From Xenorhabdus kozodoii (lineage in GTDB: Bacteria > Pseudomonadota > Gammaproteobacteria > Enterobacterales > Enterobacteriaceae), in assembly GCF_002632875.1 (NCBI RefSeq), contig NZ_NJCX01000015.1:51819-115818 (forward strand): a stretch of DNA of 64,000 nt, read 5' to 3'. A program made the position numbers and the translations under genes. Under the pieces are notes generated by a model, which saw nothing but the letters and a program-made list of their open reading frames with translations, searched no databases and had not been told where the DNA came from. Positions 7,143 to 16,719 of this stretch are shown here, piece by piece. The first letter of the stretch is position 1. Each line of letters starts with the position of its first letter.

Positions 7143-8357
7143 TTAAAATCTATGCTTGTTAATAAGATTTAATATCTTATTGTTGTTGTTTTTTCGATTA
7201 AATAAATAATTAATTGTTTTAACGCCATTTTCACTAATTTTGTTTCTCAAATCTTTATCTTGTATTAGTGCGATAATCCCATTAGCTAATGCTTCACTAT
7301 CTGCAGGTTTAACTAAAATACCATTATAGCCATCATGGATTAGTTCAATAATAGATCCGGTAGTAGTTGATATACACGGAATTCCTTTACTCATTGCTTC
7401 CATCAATGACACTGGTATTCCTTCATGCACTCCATTACCTAAATCCAGACTAGGTAAACAACAAAACTGATATATACCACTATTTAGTAATTTTTGCACA
7501 CAATTATGAGTTAGTTGTCCTTTAAAGTGAAGTTGTTGTTCTATATTTAAATCTTTAGCTAATTTCAAGAGATCTTTCTTTAACTCACCATCACCAATTA
7601 TATCTATATGAACAATATTATTTTTTCTCTTTAACAGAGATATGGCATTAAATAAATAACGATGCCCTTTCACTGGAATGAAGTTTGCTACGCAAACACC
7701 TCTTGTACGTGATTTAATAAAGGGGATGCTAATATTAGAGTTGTTACCTACATCGACACCTATATAGATTGTTTTAATTTTATCATTATATTTTTTTGAT
7801 ATATTGGAATGAAGCAATTGTTGTGACTTTTTTGAAATAAGTCTAATAAACGCCGCATTTTTAAATTTATTTACAAAATTGTTATTATCAACAACATCCC
7901 ATCTATGTCCTGTAGCTCCATATGGTACTTTTGATAGAAAATTTAACATCATAGCTAATTGAGTGGGAGCTGATATCCAGTGTGAATAAATAAAGCATGG
8001 ATTGATTTTTTTGATTTTCTTGTAAAGGAATATTGATTTTGGAATAAGAACAAGATTCCTAATGCTATGTTTATAATTTTTTACAAGACATAATCGTAAT
8101 AAATTCCATAAAATAATAGGATGTTTTATTGTAAATAAAATAGTGGAGAAAAAATACTCTGTAGTTAATAATGGTGAATAAATATAGAATATGTTTTTAT
8201 TTGTTTTTTTTTCTTGATTGTTCTTTAAGTTACCTCGTGGATAAGTTGGAATAACATGAACATTATAATTATCAGATAAATCCTCTATTTCTGATGTAAT
8301 GAAACTTTCCCCATTTCCAAAAGGATAGGAGGATGTGATAAAAAAAATAGATTTCAT
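7143..8357 (-). CDS. Glycosyltransferase family 4
   Basis: 404 aa. It starts MKSIFFITSSYPFGNGESF, a typical GT-B N-terminus. The donor-site region in the C-terminal half reads GNGVHEGIPVSLMEAMSKGIPCIST, followed by GSIIELIHDGYNGILV, the EX7E-type nucleotide-sugar site of GT4 enzymes. It probably adds one residue of the O-unit on the cytoplasmic side; the sugar is unknown. The start overlaps the wzy stop by 4 bp. The stop is 10 bp from the IS1-type element, so the gene is intact but marks the edge of the disturbed part of the operon. Confidence 0.85.
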   Translation of the reverse strand: MKSIFFITSSYPFGNGESFITSEIEDLSDNYNVHVIPTYPRGNLKNNQEKKTNKNIFYIYSPLLTTEYFFSTILFTIKHPIILWNLLRLCLVKNYKHSIRNLVLIPKSIFLYKKIKKINPCFIYSHWISAPTQLAMMLNFLSKVPYGATGHRWDVVDNNNFVNKFKNAAFIRLISKKSQQLLHSNISKKYNDKIKTIYIGVDVGNNSNISIPFIKSRTRGVCVANFIPVKGHRYLFNAISLLKRKNNIVHIDIIGDGELKKDLLKLAKDLNIEQQLHFKGQLTHNCVQKLLNSGIYQFCCLPSLDLGNGVHEGIPVSLMEAMSKGIPCISTTTGSIIELIHDGYNGILVKPADSEALANGIIALIQDKDLRNKISENGVKTINYLFNRKNNNNKILNLINKHRF

Positions 8358-9685
8358 GATAGTCCTGATAGTTCCTTTTTTATATACTTTATCACTATAG
8401 CAATGATATAACCTAAGAATAACCAGATTATTGATGACTTTGGTGTTGCTACGAAGAGTGAAACTGAATCTCCGGATAATAGTACAATCATTGATGATAC
8501 ATATATAGAGAAAATAAAACTTGTTAAAGTTGATTGTGAATATTTAATTAAAGAAGATATATTCTTCCAGAAGAATCCCCAAAATCCCGCCCAAATAAAA
8601 ATTCCTACAATGCCGAAGTTAATAAATCCTTCTGAAAGGAAGAAAAATTGTCTTCCTATATTAGGTGATGCATTTTGATCATAAAAAGTCCGATAATACC
8701 AGTTTGATAAACCATAACTTTTTGATGGAAAAATAGATCTTGGAATCCATTGAATGATAGTGTCTAGAAGAGAACTTCCATAATAATAATCATTAGTCTC
8801 TAGTTTATTCATTAAAACTGGTAGTGTTTCAAAAGGTACAACGAATTGCCCATCTGTTAATGTATAATACATTGATGATGAATCATGATTCGTCTGTTCT
8901 AATCTAGCAATAGATCTCTCATATAAGTCTTGATAATTTTTATAATTAGAATTTCTGATGTATCCTAATATATTTAATAAAATAAATGAAATTAATACAA
9001 AGGGTAGTATTTTTTTAAATGAAATAAATCTAAATCTTATAAAATAAAATATTGCATAGGTCATTCCTAAAATAATTAGTTGAGAGCGTCGTCCTAAAAT
9101 AATATTCATAGTCATTATGATTATAAATATTATTATTGAGGTTTTTTTTCTCCCGGAGGATAATAAGAAAAAACTTCCTACATATGCTATAGATAGTGAG
9201 ATTTCTAAGGTTGGATTATTAGCAAAAATTTTAGTAACACCATATCCTTCTAGTAGAATTGAACTTATTCCACCATTGTTGTTTGATATAATTAAGAAAA
9301 TGGCAAATCCCAGTATTACGAAAATTTTCCCCGTTATATTTAGTGGTAAATTTAAGGAATCTAGTTTTAATCCTAAATTTATTAACTTTTTTGTTATAAA
9401 CATAGGTTTAGATATTCTGTAAAAAAAATAGAAGATCCATAAAGAAATAGTTGTTAACATTATAGAATAAGGGAATATATCTTCAATATCGTAAAACATA
9501 TATGTAACATTACCAGAGATCGGTAAATTAAATATATATCTTATATTTAATGGACTAACATACATGATCATTAAGATAAGGAAAATATATAAAGGATCAA
9601 ACCATACTCTCTTAATTGTCAGTTTATCTATTATAAATATTAATATTGCTGAGGCGGCAAAAAAGATGTAGTTAATTAATATCAC
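8354..9685 (-). CDS. wzy: O-antigen polymerase Wzy
   Basis: 443 aa, very hydrophobic, with about 10-12 predicted membrane segments and a large periplasmic loop around residues 230-330, the layout of Wzy proteins. Sequence conservation in the family is low, so the call rests on topology, size and position between the flippase and glycosyltransferase genes, with which it overlaps by 4 bp on each side. The role is periplasmic block polymerisation of undecaprenyl-linked O-units before ligation to lipid A-core. Codon usage is strongly A/T-ending. Confidence 0.8.
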   Translation of the reverse strand: MILINYIFFAASAILIFIIDKLTIKRVWFDPLYIFLILMIMYVSPLNIRYIFNLPISGNVTYMFYDIEDIFPYSIMLTTISLWIFYFFYRISKPMFITKKLINLGLKLDSLNLPLNITGKIFVILGFAIFLIISNNNGGISSILLEGYGVTKIFANNPTLEISLSIAYVGSFFLLSSGRKKTSIIIFIIIMTMNIILGRRSQLIILGMTYAIFYFIRFRFISFKKILPFVLISFILLNILGYIRNSNYKNYQDLYERSIARLEQTNHDSSSMYYTLTDGQFVVPFETLPVLMNKLETNDYYYGSSLLDTIIQWIPRSIFPSKSYGLSNWYYRTFYDQNASPNIGRQFFFLSEGFINFGIVGIFIWAGFWGFFWKNISSLIKYSQSTLTSFIFSIYVSSMIVLLSGDSVSLFVATPKSSIIWLFLGYIIAIVIKYIKKELSGLS

Positions 9686-10890
9686 TGAGCGTTGCTCCTA
9701 AATATCTCAACTGATTTATAATACAATATAAGCATTAATATTAGATCACCTAATATCCAACTGAGAGATATGGATTGTAGTGATACCGACTTAAATTCAA
9801 AAAGAATGATGAGAGTAACAATTACAAAAATTGTTTTTAATGTATAGCCTTTCATATTATAAGAAAAAAATCCTTTTGATATTAAGAATCCGGCCAGTAC
9901 AGTGCTTATGAATAACGGGGTAGCGGAAAAAAGAAGTATTCGTGAGCTTTGTATTATGAATAGGAAATTGTTATCTAATATTTTTTCTATTATCATTGGT
10001 AATAAGAATATAGCCGTAAGAGAGCTAATTAATAGTATACAGAGCGATACTTTTAATAATTTCATTACGTTTTTTTTTATAATATTTATATTGTTTTGTT
10101 TTGACCATTGATTAACAAAAATAGGAGCTATCATGGAAAATGGTAGAGAAAATATTTGGTATGAATATACAGATAAATTAAATCCCCCTATATCTTTATT
10201 ATTCATCCCATATTTATTCATTAACCAGTATGTAATTACAGGAATTAATCCAGATGAAATACTCTGCAATAAAACATGGTTACCATTTTTTATAAGTATC
10301 CTCCATGGAACAGTGTCTTTTGATTTTATGTTTATTTTTTTCACTAGAATTATTATTAATATAAATGATAGTAGTCCCGACAATAAATAAGAGATATGAA
10401 AAGAAAAAAAATTAATTTTATATGAAATTAATATGGTGGAAAATAACAAAATTGAAGGTATTGCTGTGATCAGTGAAAATAATTTACTATCGTTAATAGT
10501 AAGAAAAATTCCTCTTACAAGACTATGACCTATGAGAAAACAAATTCCTGCGCTTAAAAATATTGTTGAATGTAAATAATATAATTGATTTGATTTATTG
10601 AACCATAAATATGTTGTGATAAATACTAATGGAAAAACTAAAAAAGGATAATAAATACTGAATATCTTAAGCTTATAAGGATTAATTCCTAATGCATTAA
10701 TCCCATAAATAAAACTTTGAGGCAAGCCGAAGCAAAATATGACCACTAGCAAATCAACCCAAGATTTAATGACTGCAAATTCACCTTGTGTCTGAATCCC
10801 ATATTCTTTTGTTATAAATAAGGTTACGAGTAATAATGATATAGTTCCTAAAGACTGTATTGCTATTGATGATGATATTTTTTTAATCAT
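9682..10890 (-). CDS. wzx: O-unit flippase Wzx
   Basis: 402 aa with about 12 hydrophobic segments. It starts MIKKISSSIAIQSLGTISLLLVTLF, typical of MATE/PST-type polysaccharide exporters, with charged residues at the loop starts. It moves undecaprenyl-diphosphate-linked O-units across the inner membrane. It overlaps the wbpE-like gene by 8 bp upstream and wzy by 4 bp downstream. Wzx plus Wzy without any ABC transporter indicates a Wzx/Wzy-dependent O-antigen or a similar surface polysaccharide. Confidence 0.85.
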   Translation of the reverse strand: MIKKISSSIAIQSLGTISLLLVTLFITKEYGIQTQGEFAVIKSWVDLLVVIFCFGLPQSFIYGINALGINPYKLKIFSIYYPFLVFPLVFITTYLWFNKSNQLYYLHSTIFLSAGICFLIGHSLVRGIFLTINDSKLFSLITAIPSILLFSTILISYKINFFSFHISYLLSGLLSFILIIILVKKINIKSKDTVPWRILIKNGNHVLLQSISSGLIPVITYWLMNKYGMNNKDIGGFNLSVYSYQIFSLPFSMIAPIFVNQWSKQNNINIIKKNVMKLLKVSLCILLISSLTAIFLLPMIIEKILDNNFLFIIQSSRILLFSATPLFISTVLAGFLISKGFFSYNMKGYTLKTIFVIVTLIILFEFKSVSLQSISLSWILGDLILMLILYYKSVEIFRSNAQ

Positions 10891-11965
10891 ACCTTTTTAT
10901 ATTTTTTCCTATCATAAAAATTTCTGTAAGGGATAAATAAGGATGCATAGGTAGACTAATAACTTCTTGTGAAATTTGATCTCCAATAGGAAGAATTATA
11001 TCACTAGAAACTGCAGGTTGTTTATTTAATGGAAGAGGATAATGTACGGCAGTAGGAATGCCTTTTTCTTTTAATTTAACTTGTAATTTATCGCGTTCTT
11101 TAACTCGAATAGTATATTGGGCATATGCTGATATATTATATGGCTCTATATACGGAGTTGTCATAATCCCAGTTTCGTTTAAAGCCTTATCGTAGTTTTT
11201 AGCAACAATTTGTCGCAACTCCATCTCTTCATCAAATATTTCGAGTTTCGGTAGCAAAATAGCCGCTTGTAATGTATCTAAACGACTATTAACACCAACT
11301 CTTATATGATGGTATCTTCTATTTTGTCCATGACGAGCAATTTGACGAATAACTTTTGCTAATTCTTCATCGCTTGTAAAAATAGCACCACCATCACCGT
11401 AGCATCCTAGTGGTTTACTTGGGAAGAAGCTTGTGCATGCAATGGTTGTTAAGTTGCAAGAGCGTTTGCCTTTATAGGCTGCTCCAAAACTTTGAGCGGC
11501 ATCTTCTATAACAGTAATATTATGTTTTTCTGCTATTTCATTTATTTCGTCAAAATCAGCACATTGACCATATAAAGAAACAGGGATAATCGCTTTAGTT
11601 CTTGGAGTTATAGCGGCTTCTAATAGTGCAGGATCTAAATTATAAGTTGTTGGCTTTACATCAACATATACAGGAATGCCGCCTAAGAGAGCAACTGTTT
11701 CAGCAGTGGCAATATAAGTAAAACCAGGAGTAATAACTTCATCGCCGGGTTTGATACCAATAGCCATTAGGGCGATTTGCAATGCATCGGTTCCATTTGC
11801 ACATGTGATGCAATATTTTGCTCCAGTATATTCCACGAGTTTTTCTTCTAACTCTGAAACTTCTGGACCTAGAATATATTTTCCATGTGTTAAAACTTTT
11901 TGAATATTTTCGTCTATTTTATCTTTAATTTTCAGTTGTTGTGCTGCTAGATCTGTGAATTGCAT
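10883..11965 (-). CDS. wbpE: UDP-3-keto-GlcNAcA aminotransferase, WbpE/WlbC-like
   Basis: 360 aa, DegT/DnrJ family. The PLP aspartate lies in VIEDAAQSFGA (D155) and the Schiff-base lysine in FFPSKPLGCYGDGG (K184). The FFPSKPLG form is characteristic of WbpE/WlbC rather than of 4-aminotransferases. The reaction is glutamate-dependent amination of UDP-2-acetamido-2-deoxy-3-oxo-glucuronic acid at C3. Its neighbours wbpD, wbpB and wbpA supply the acetyltransferase and the two dehydrogenases, giving a complete route to UDP-GlcNAc(3NAc)A. In this pathway WbpB and WbpE are known to recycle cofactors together (established for Pseudomonas/Bordetella). Confidence 0.92.
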   Translation of the reverse strand: MQFTDLAAQQLKIKDKIDENIQKVLTHGKYILGPEVSELEEKLVEYTGAKYCITCANGTDALQIALMAIGIKPGDEVITPGFTYIATAETVALLGGIPVYVDVKPTTYNLDPALLEAAITPRTKAIIPVSLYGQCADFDEINEIAEKHNITVIEDAAQSFGAAYKGKRSCNLTTIACTSFFPSKPLGCYGDGGAIFTSDEELAKVIRQIARHGQNRRYHHIRVGVNSRLDTLQAAILLPKLEIFDEEMELRQIVAKNYDKALNETGIMTTPYIEPYNISAYAQYTIRVKERDKLQVKLKEKGIPTAVHYPLPLNKQPAVSSDIILPIGDQISQEVISLPMHPYLSLTEIFMIGKNIKRYD

Positions 11966-11982
11966 TATACATTCTTCCTGTA

Positions 11983-12573
11983 TTATTTTATTCTTTTTAC
12001 ACTATTACCATCTAATTGATAGACATGCTTTGTATAGGGACATGTTGTAGTGGCTTTGCCATGCAATGGCAGATCTAACTGTTCACCAAATTCACTCATC
12101 CAACCTATTTGTTTTGCGGGTACCCCAACCATCAACGCATAATCAGGAACATCTTTGTTGACAACAGCTCCTGCACCAATAAAAGCATAAGAACCAATTG
12201 TTGTTCCACAAACTATTGTACAGTTGGCTCCTAAGGTTGCCCCTTTTTTTACTAAAGTATTTTTATATTCATTTTTTCTTTCGATGAAAGAACGGGGATT
12301 ATAGACATTAGTAAAAACCATACTTGGGCCACAAAAAACACCATCTTCTAAATAAACGTTATCATAGATAGATACATTGTTTTGTATTTTGCAGTGGTTA
12401 CCAATAATTACTTTATTTCCGATAAATACATTTTGTCCTAAAGAGCAACTTTCTCCGATTTCAGCTCCAGAACAAACATGCGTAAAATGCCAGACACGGC
12501 TGTTTTTGCCAATTCTGGCGCCATCATCAACAATTGCACTTGAATGGATCATGATATTTTCTATAGTTGACAT
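11983..12573 (-). CDS. wbpD: UDP-GlcNAc(3NH2)A N-acetyltransferase, WbpD/WlbB-like
   Basis: 196 aa, almost entirely hexapeptide repeats forming a left-handed beta-helix ([44 protein letters not shown]), ending [13 protein letters not shown]. The [17 protein letters not shown] segment is typical of WbpD/WlbB. It acetylates the 3-amino group to give UDP-2,3-diacetamido-2,3-dideoxy-glucuronate. The start could also be the internal Met at 12552; I keep the longer form. It lies 17 bp from wbpE and 15 bp from wbpB in the same operon. Confidence 0.92.
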   Translation of the reverse strand: MSTIENIMIHSSAIVDDGARIGKNSRVWHFTHVCSGAEIGESCSLGQNVFIGNKVIIGNHCKIQNNVSIYDNVYLEDGVFCGPSMVFTNVYNPRSFIERKNEYKNTLVKKGATLGANCTIVCGTTIGSYAFIGAGAVVNKDVPDYALMVGVPAKQIGWMSEFGEQLDLPLHGKATTTCPYTKHVYQLDGNSVKRIK

Positions 12574-12588
12574 AATAAATTGTCTTAA

Positions 12589-13638
12589 TTAGTACACTAG
12601 AGGCAAAGATACTGTTTTGTTATCTCTGGCAGCAAGATAAGCGGCGATTAGTAATTCAAGAGATTTTAATCCTTCCCGTCCATCAGTTATTGGCTCTGCT
12701 TCTCCTCTCATTACATCGATAACATTTTTATAATATAATGGATGTCCAAAACCGTATACTGAAGTTGTTTCGTAATTGGCATTTTTTACTTGTTGGTCAT
12801 AATCTTTTTCGTCAGCAAAATTCCACTCTTGAATTTCGTTAACGGCTAAACCTCCAACTCTAACACTTCCTTTTTCCCCTAATATAGTTATAGAGCCTTC
12901 CAGATTTTTAGGATAAGTACACATAGTAACAGCTACTGAGCCTAATGCACCGTTTCTCCACCTAATATTTAGTACACCTGTATCTTCAGCTTCAATGTTT
13001 AAGTGTGTAGACATCATTGCTTGAATATCTTTGACTGGACCAATGAGCCATTCTAATAAATCAATATAATGACTAGCCTGATTCATAAATGCACCGCCAT
13101 CAAATTCCCATGTACCACGCCATGCTGCTTGATCGTAGTAATCTTGAGGACGTGTCCAAAATACATTGAGATGAACCATATTGATTTGGCCAAAACGCTT
13201 TTCTTCTACCGCACGTTTTAGTAATTGGAGAGTTGCGTTTAAGCGATTTTGTTTGACTACGAACAAGCGTTTGCCTGCTTTGTCAGCAGCTTTAACCATT
13301 TGCTCCCCGTCAGAAAAACGAGTGGCCATGGGTTTTTCAGTAACTACATGGAAACCTTTTTCTAGACAAGCAATGGCTTGTTCAGGGTGGAGTCCTGAAG
13401 GTGTAGTTAGGATGATAATATCAGCCGAAATGTTATCCAGCATATCATGGAGGTTATTAAATCCGTTAGCGCCTGTTTTTTCCATAGCGGTATTGAGAGC
13501 GACAGGGTCTGTATCACACACAGCAACTAACTCGGCATTATTTTTATGTGCATCTAAAGAGTTAAAATGATTTTTAGAGATTCTTCCACATCCAACTAAT
13601 GCAAATTTTATTTTTCTATCTGTAATAATATTAAACAT
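12589..13638 (-). CDS. wbpB: UDP-GlcNAcA 3-dehydrogenase, WbpB/WlbA-like
   Basis: 349 aa, Gfo/Idh/MocA oxidoreductase. The Rossmann motif is ALVGCGRISKNHF near residues 14-26, and VVTEKPMATR carries the conserved EKP catalytic lysine. The C-terminal half contains the typical FDGGAFMNQASHYIDLLEWL. It oxidises C3 of UDP-N-acetyl-glucosaminuronic acid, the second step of the pathway, using tightly bound NAD. Slightly longer than the roughly 316-residue P. aeruginosa WbpB. It follows wbpA by 13 bp. Confidence 0.92.
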   Translation of the reverse strand: MFNIITDRKIKFALVGCGRISKNHFNSLDAHKNNAELVAVCDTDPVALNTAMEKTGANGFNNLHDMLDNISADIIILTTPSGLHPEQAIACLEKGFHVVTEKPMATRFSDGEQMVKAADKAGKRLFVVKQNRLNATLQLLKRAVEEKRFGQINMVHLNVFWTRPQDYYDQAAWRGTWEFDGGAFMNQASHYIDLLEWLIGPVKDIQAMMSTHLNIEAEDTGVLNIRWRNGALGSVAVTMCTYPKNLEGSITILGEKGSVRVGGLAVNEIQEWNFADEKDYDQQVKNANYETTSVYGFGHPLYYKNVIDVMRGEAEPITDGREGLKSLELLIAAYLAARDNKTVSLPLVY

Positions 13639-13651
13639 ATTTTATCCCAAA

Positions 13652-14962
13652 TTAAGCTTTTGTTACATTATTATTTTCAGGAGAATATTTCCCACGAGTA
13701 TCAACAATTAATTTTGCATTGTTAATTATTAAATTATAATCAAATTGATCGTGGTCTGTTGCTAAAATAATACAATCGAATTCTTTTAAATTATTTTCAG
13801 TTATAGCCTGACTCGTTAAGTCAAAGTGATGTTCACGCATTTTAGGAAAAGAAGGAACGTGTGGATCTGAATACTCTACTAATGCACCTAAATCCCTTAA
13901 TTTTTCCATTATATGGACTGATGGACTTTCCCTCATATCATCAACATTTTTCTTATATGCAATTCCTAATACGAGTACACGACTTCCATTAATGGATTTG
14001 TTAGTTTTATTCAGCGCTAAGACTGTCTTAGTAACAACATAATCAGGCATTGATGAATTAACTTCACCAGAAAGTTCGATAAAACGAGTGTTGATACCAT
14101 ACTCTCTGGCTTTCCATGTTAAATAGAAGGGATCGATAGGGATACAATGACCACCTAATCCTGGTCCTGGATAGTAAGGCACAAAGCCAAATGGTTTTGT
14201 TGCAGCTGCTCTGATGACTTCATGTATATCAATGCCCATTTTGTCTGCAACGAGTTTCATTTCATTGACTAGGCCTATATTAACGGCTCTATGTATATTC
14301 TCAAGCAACTTAGTCATTTCAGCCGCTTTTGTGGAGCTAACGGGAACGACTTGGTCAATAGCAGGTTGATAAACGGCAATACCCGCTCTTAGGCAGTTTT
14401 CTGTATGTCCACCAATGACTTTTGGGATTGTTCTAGTTTCGAAATCTGGATTACCAGGATCTTCGCGTTCTGGTGAATAGACAAGAAATATATCTTCGCC
14501 AACTTTTAAACCGTTCTCTTCTACTCTTGGTAAGAGTTCTTCTTCAGTTGTTCCCGGATAAGTTGTGCTTTCTAGAGAAAGTACCTGACCTTGTCTTAAG
14601 AATGGTTTCACCATATCTGTTGTATTTATGACGAAACTCATATCTGGCTCTCTGTATTTATTTAATGGTGTTGGTACACAGAGAATAATTGCATCACACT
14701 CGGAAATTCTTGAAAAGTCCGTTGTTGCTTCAAAACCAGTTTCAATGGCTTTTTGAATTTTATAGGGAGAAATATGCTCAATATAGCTTAGTCCTTGATT
14801 TAACTTATCCGTTTTGTTTTTATCTATATCAAAACCGATAACTTTAATACCAATATCATTGTATCGCAGCATTAAAGGTAGTCCAACATACCCTAATCCA
14901 ACAATAGCTATATTTGCATTTTTATTATTAAACTTGTTAATTAATTGATTCAGAAATGACAT
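13652..14962 (-). CDS. wbpA: UDP-N-acetylglucosamine 6-dehydrogenase, WbpA-like
   Basis: 436 aa, UDP-glucose/GDP-mannose dehydrogenase family. It has an N-terminal NAD site ([10 protein letters not shown], about 21-30), the [10 protein letters not shown] stretch, and the catalytic cysteine in [14 protein letters not shown] near residue 270. The C-terminal UDP-binding domain contains [15 protein letters not shown]. It performs the twofold oxidation of UDP-GlcNAc to UDP-GlcNAcA, the first step of the diacetamido-uronic acid route. It is the first gene of the leftward O-antigen operon, about 150 bp downstream of the JUMPstart element. Confidence 0.93.
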   Translation of the reverse strand: MSFLNQLINKFNNKNANIAIVGLGYVGLPLMLRYNDIGIKVIGFDIDKNKTDKLNQGLSYIEHISPYKIQKAIETGFEATTDFSRISECDAIILCVPTPLNKYREPDMSFVINTTDMVKPFLRQGQVLSLESTTYPGTTEEELLPRVEENGLKVGEDIFLVYSPEREDPGNPDFETRTIPKVIGGHTENCLRAGIAVYQPAIDQVVPVSSTKAAEMTKLLENIHRAVNIGLVNEMKLVADKMGIDIHEVIRAAATKPFGFVPYYPGPGLGGHCIPIDPFYLTWKAREYGINTRFIELSGEVNSSMPDYVVTKTVLALNKTNKSINGSRVLVLGIAYKKNVDDMRESPSVHIMEKLRDLGALVEYSDPHVPSFPKMREHHFDLTSQAITENNLKEFDCIILATDHDQFDYNLIINNAKLIVDTRGKYSPENNNVTKA

Positions 14963-15111
14963 GTTATAGGCCTTTGATATACCATATAAAATTAAGCTAA
15001 AAAAATGTTCTTAGACTAAGAGCGTTTTTTTAGCTCATATGAGCACTAATTTGAAAGAGATAACAGGAAAGTGGAGTGACGATTGAATTTTTGAACAAGA
15101 TTAAAACTGCA

Positions 15112-15151
15112 TCAAAGCTACCGCACTAGGTTACGGCTCCCAGAGTGCCTG
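15112..15151 (-). promoter_or_regulatory. JUMPstart/ops element (RfaH recruitment)
   Basis: Read on the minus strand from 15151, the sequence begins CAGGCACTCTGGGAGC and continues to an ops-like core, TGCGGTAGCTTT, at about 15125-15114. It aligns along its length with the 39-bp JUMPstart consensus (CAGTGCTCTGGTAGCTG, then GGCGGTAGCGTG). JUMPstart/ops sites load RfaH onto paused RNA polymerase and allow long polysaccharide operons to be transcribed through. It lies upstream of wbpA in the right orientation. Confidence 0.85.
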
Positions 15152-15245
15152 TCATATGTAACAATTTCACTTATCCTTTTAATATAAAAGGAATTTTTCA
15201 CTTAACAAAAACTAACATATCAACGATTTGTGTTAAGCAGCGACG

Positions 15246-15274
15246 AGATTAGTCCCTCGACGCTTTGAGGTCAA
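15246..15274 (-). promoter_or_regulatory. Candidate sigma-70 promoter of the O-antigen operon
   Basis: On the minus strand, TTGACC (15274-15269) is followed after 17 bp by TAATCT (15251-15246). The -35 is good and the -10 is poor (three of six). It sits about 95 bp upstream of the JUMPstart element, a sensible position. No start-site data; other promoters are possible. Confidence 0.4.
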
Positions 15275-15342
15275 GTATAATAGCCTTTTTTCTTAATCAT
15301 TGTTACAGTTTGTAACTCGCTAGATTGCAAGGCGAAAGCTAC

Positions 15343-16719
15343 TTATCTTCCATGCAATGGCAGCCAAATCACCAGCCGTAATCCCCCTAGCGGGCTATCT
15401 TCTGCTTTCACCCATCCTCGGTGTTGACTCACCGCCGTTTCAACTATCGCCAATCCCAATCCGGTTCCGCCGGACTCTCTGTCCCTTGCCTCATCTGTCC
15501 GGTAAAACGGTCGGAAGATATGTTCCCGATCTTCTGGGGTGACGCCTGGTCCGTCATCATCAACGGTGATCGTTACGCCTTGATTATCGGCCTTAAATGC
15601 TACGGCAATATGGTTGCTGGAATAACGTAGTGCGTTGCGGACGATGTTCTCCAGTGCGCTGCCGAGTGTGGCGGGGTTGCAGTAAATTATCCAGTTTCCG
15701 GGTGGGGAGGGGATATCCAGTGTTTTGCTCATCTGTTCCGCTTCGAATTTGGCATTCTCCAGAATGTCAGACCAGATATCGTGAGCTTTGATATTTTCGC
15801 GCAATAACTCGTTCTTATGCTGATTGCGGGAAAGTACCAGCAGGTCATTAATCATGCCATCTAAACGTTGGGTCTCTGTTTCGATGCGGGCCAGCTCCTT
15901 GCTTTCTCCGTGGCGACGGCGTAGTAAGGCGGTCGCCAATTGTAAGCGGGTAAGGGGGGTGCGCAGTTCATGGGAGATATCGGAAATCAGCCGTTGTTGG
16001 GCGGTGACCATCCTTTCCAGTGCGCTAATCATCTGGTTGAAACTACTGCCGGTCGCTAAAAACTCTTGTGGACCGGATTCCAACTCAGGGTGTTGCCGTA
16101 AGTTTCCTTTCGCAACGTCATCGGCCGCGTTTTTTAATTTACGAGCCGGTTTTGCCAGGCTCCAGGAGAGCCACAAGAGTAATGGGGCGCTAATTAACAT
16201 GGTGGCCGCGGGCAGTAAAAAGGGTCGGTCAAACATCAAATTAATAAAGTCTGATTGTGGACTACCCGCCGGCCTGATGATGTAGAGGTGGTAATGATCC
16301 TCGCCATCGCGAACAGAAAAGGGGCCGAGTATTTCCGAACGGCCATATTTTTTCTTTTTAGGGTGATCTGCGTTATCGGATTGGCCGATAAAATTGCGGA
16401 TAACTTGTTGTTGATGTGGGGGAGTATGAATGTCACTGATAAGCCCTTCACTGGAGACGAGGATCAGGCGTTGGCCAGGTGGTGTCCACATGGCAACCGC
16501 GCGATCCAGACGTAACCACCAGAATAGGTCATTCCCAGAGTCGTTCATTAATTCTTCTTCGATTTGTTTTGCCAGTTTTTTCCCCAACTGATATTCAGTG
16601 TCCAAAAGCGGCGTTAACTGCCGTGAGTCCAGTTTGGGCGCCATTAAGGCGATCATCAGGACAAGCGCGAGCGTGAACCAAAAAATGGCGAATATACGGG
16701 CCGTCAAGCTATTGATCAT
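15343..16719 (-). CDS. cpxA: Envelope-stress sensor histidine kinase CpxA
   Basis: 458 aa. TM1 is at about residues 8-28, followed by a periplasmic sensor domain to about 165, TM2 at about 167-187, a HAMP region, then the kinase core. ISDISHELRTPLTRLQ carries the phosphorylated His250, ENIVRNALRYSS is the N box, and DDDGPGV and GGTGLGLAI are the G boxes. It phosphorylates CpxR in response to misfolded envelope proteins and is inhibited by CpxP. Its start overlaps the cpxR stop by 4 bp. Directly downstream lies the O-antigen locus instead of the genes found there in E. coli. Confidence 0.98.
   Translation of the reverse strand: MINSLTARIFAIFWFTLALVLMIALMAPKLDSRQLTPLLDTEYQLGKKLAKQIEEELMNDSGNDLFWWLRLDRAVAMWTPPGQRLILVSSEGLISDIHTPPHQQQVIRNFIGQSDNADHPKKKKYGRSEILGPFSVRDGEDHYHLYIIRPAGSPQSDFINLMFDRPFLLPAATMLISAPLLLWLSWSLAKPARKLKNAADDVAKGNLRQHPELESGPQEFLATGSSFNQMISALERMVTAQQRLISDISHELRTPLTRLQLATALLRRRHGESKELARIETETQRLDGMINDLLVLSRNQHKNELLRENIKAHDIWSDILENAKFEAEQMSKTLDIPSPPGNWIIYCNPATLGSALENIVRNALRYSSNHIAVAFKADNQGVTITVDDDGPGVTPEDREHIFRPFYRTDEARDRESGGTGLGLAIVETAVSQHRGWVKAEDSPLGGLRLVIWLPLHGR

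Larger units (their letters stand above)
14963..15342 (-). other. 380-bp regulatory region between cpxA and wbpA
   Basis: No gene. It contains the candidate promoter and the JUMPstart/ops element listed separately, both reading leftwards into wbpA. A short AT hairpin, CCTTTT-AATAT-AAAAGG at 15175-15191, lies in the presumed leader. No clear terminator for cpxA was found here, so some cpxRA transcription may enter the O-antigen operon. Confidence 0.6.

Noticed and set aside
15175..15191. AT hairpin CCTTTT-AATAT-AAAAGG between cpxA and wbpA as a terminator.
   Set aside because: Weak A/T stem and in the leader of the O-antigen operon; no support for termination.
1..15342. Possibility that the left operon is an exported-capsule (ABC-transporter) locus.
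   Set aside because: Wzx and Wzy are present and no wzm/wzt or kps genes are seen; an O-antigen of the Wzx/Wzy type is simpler.
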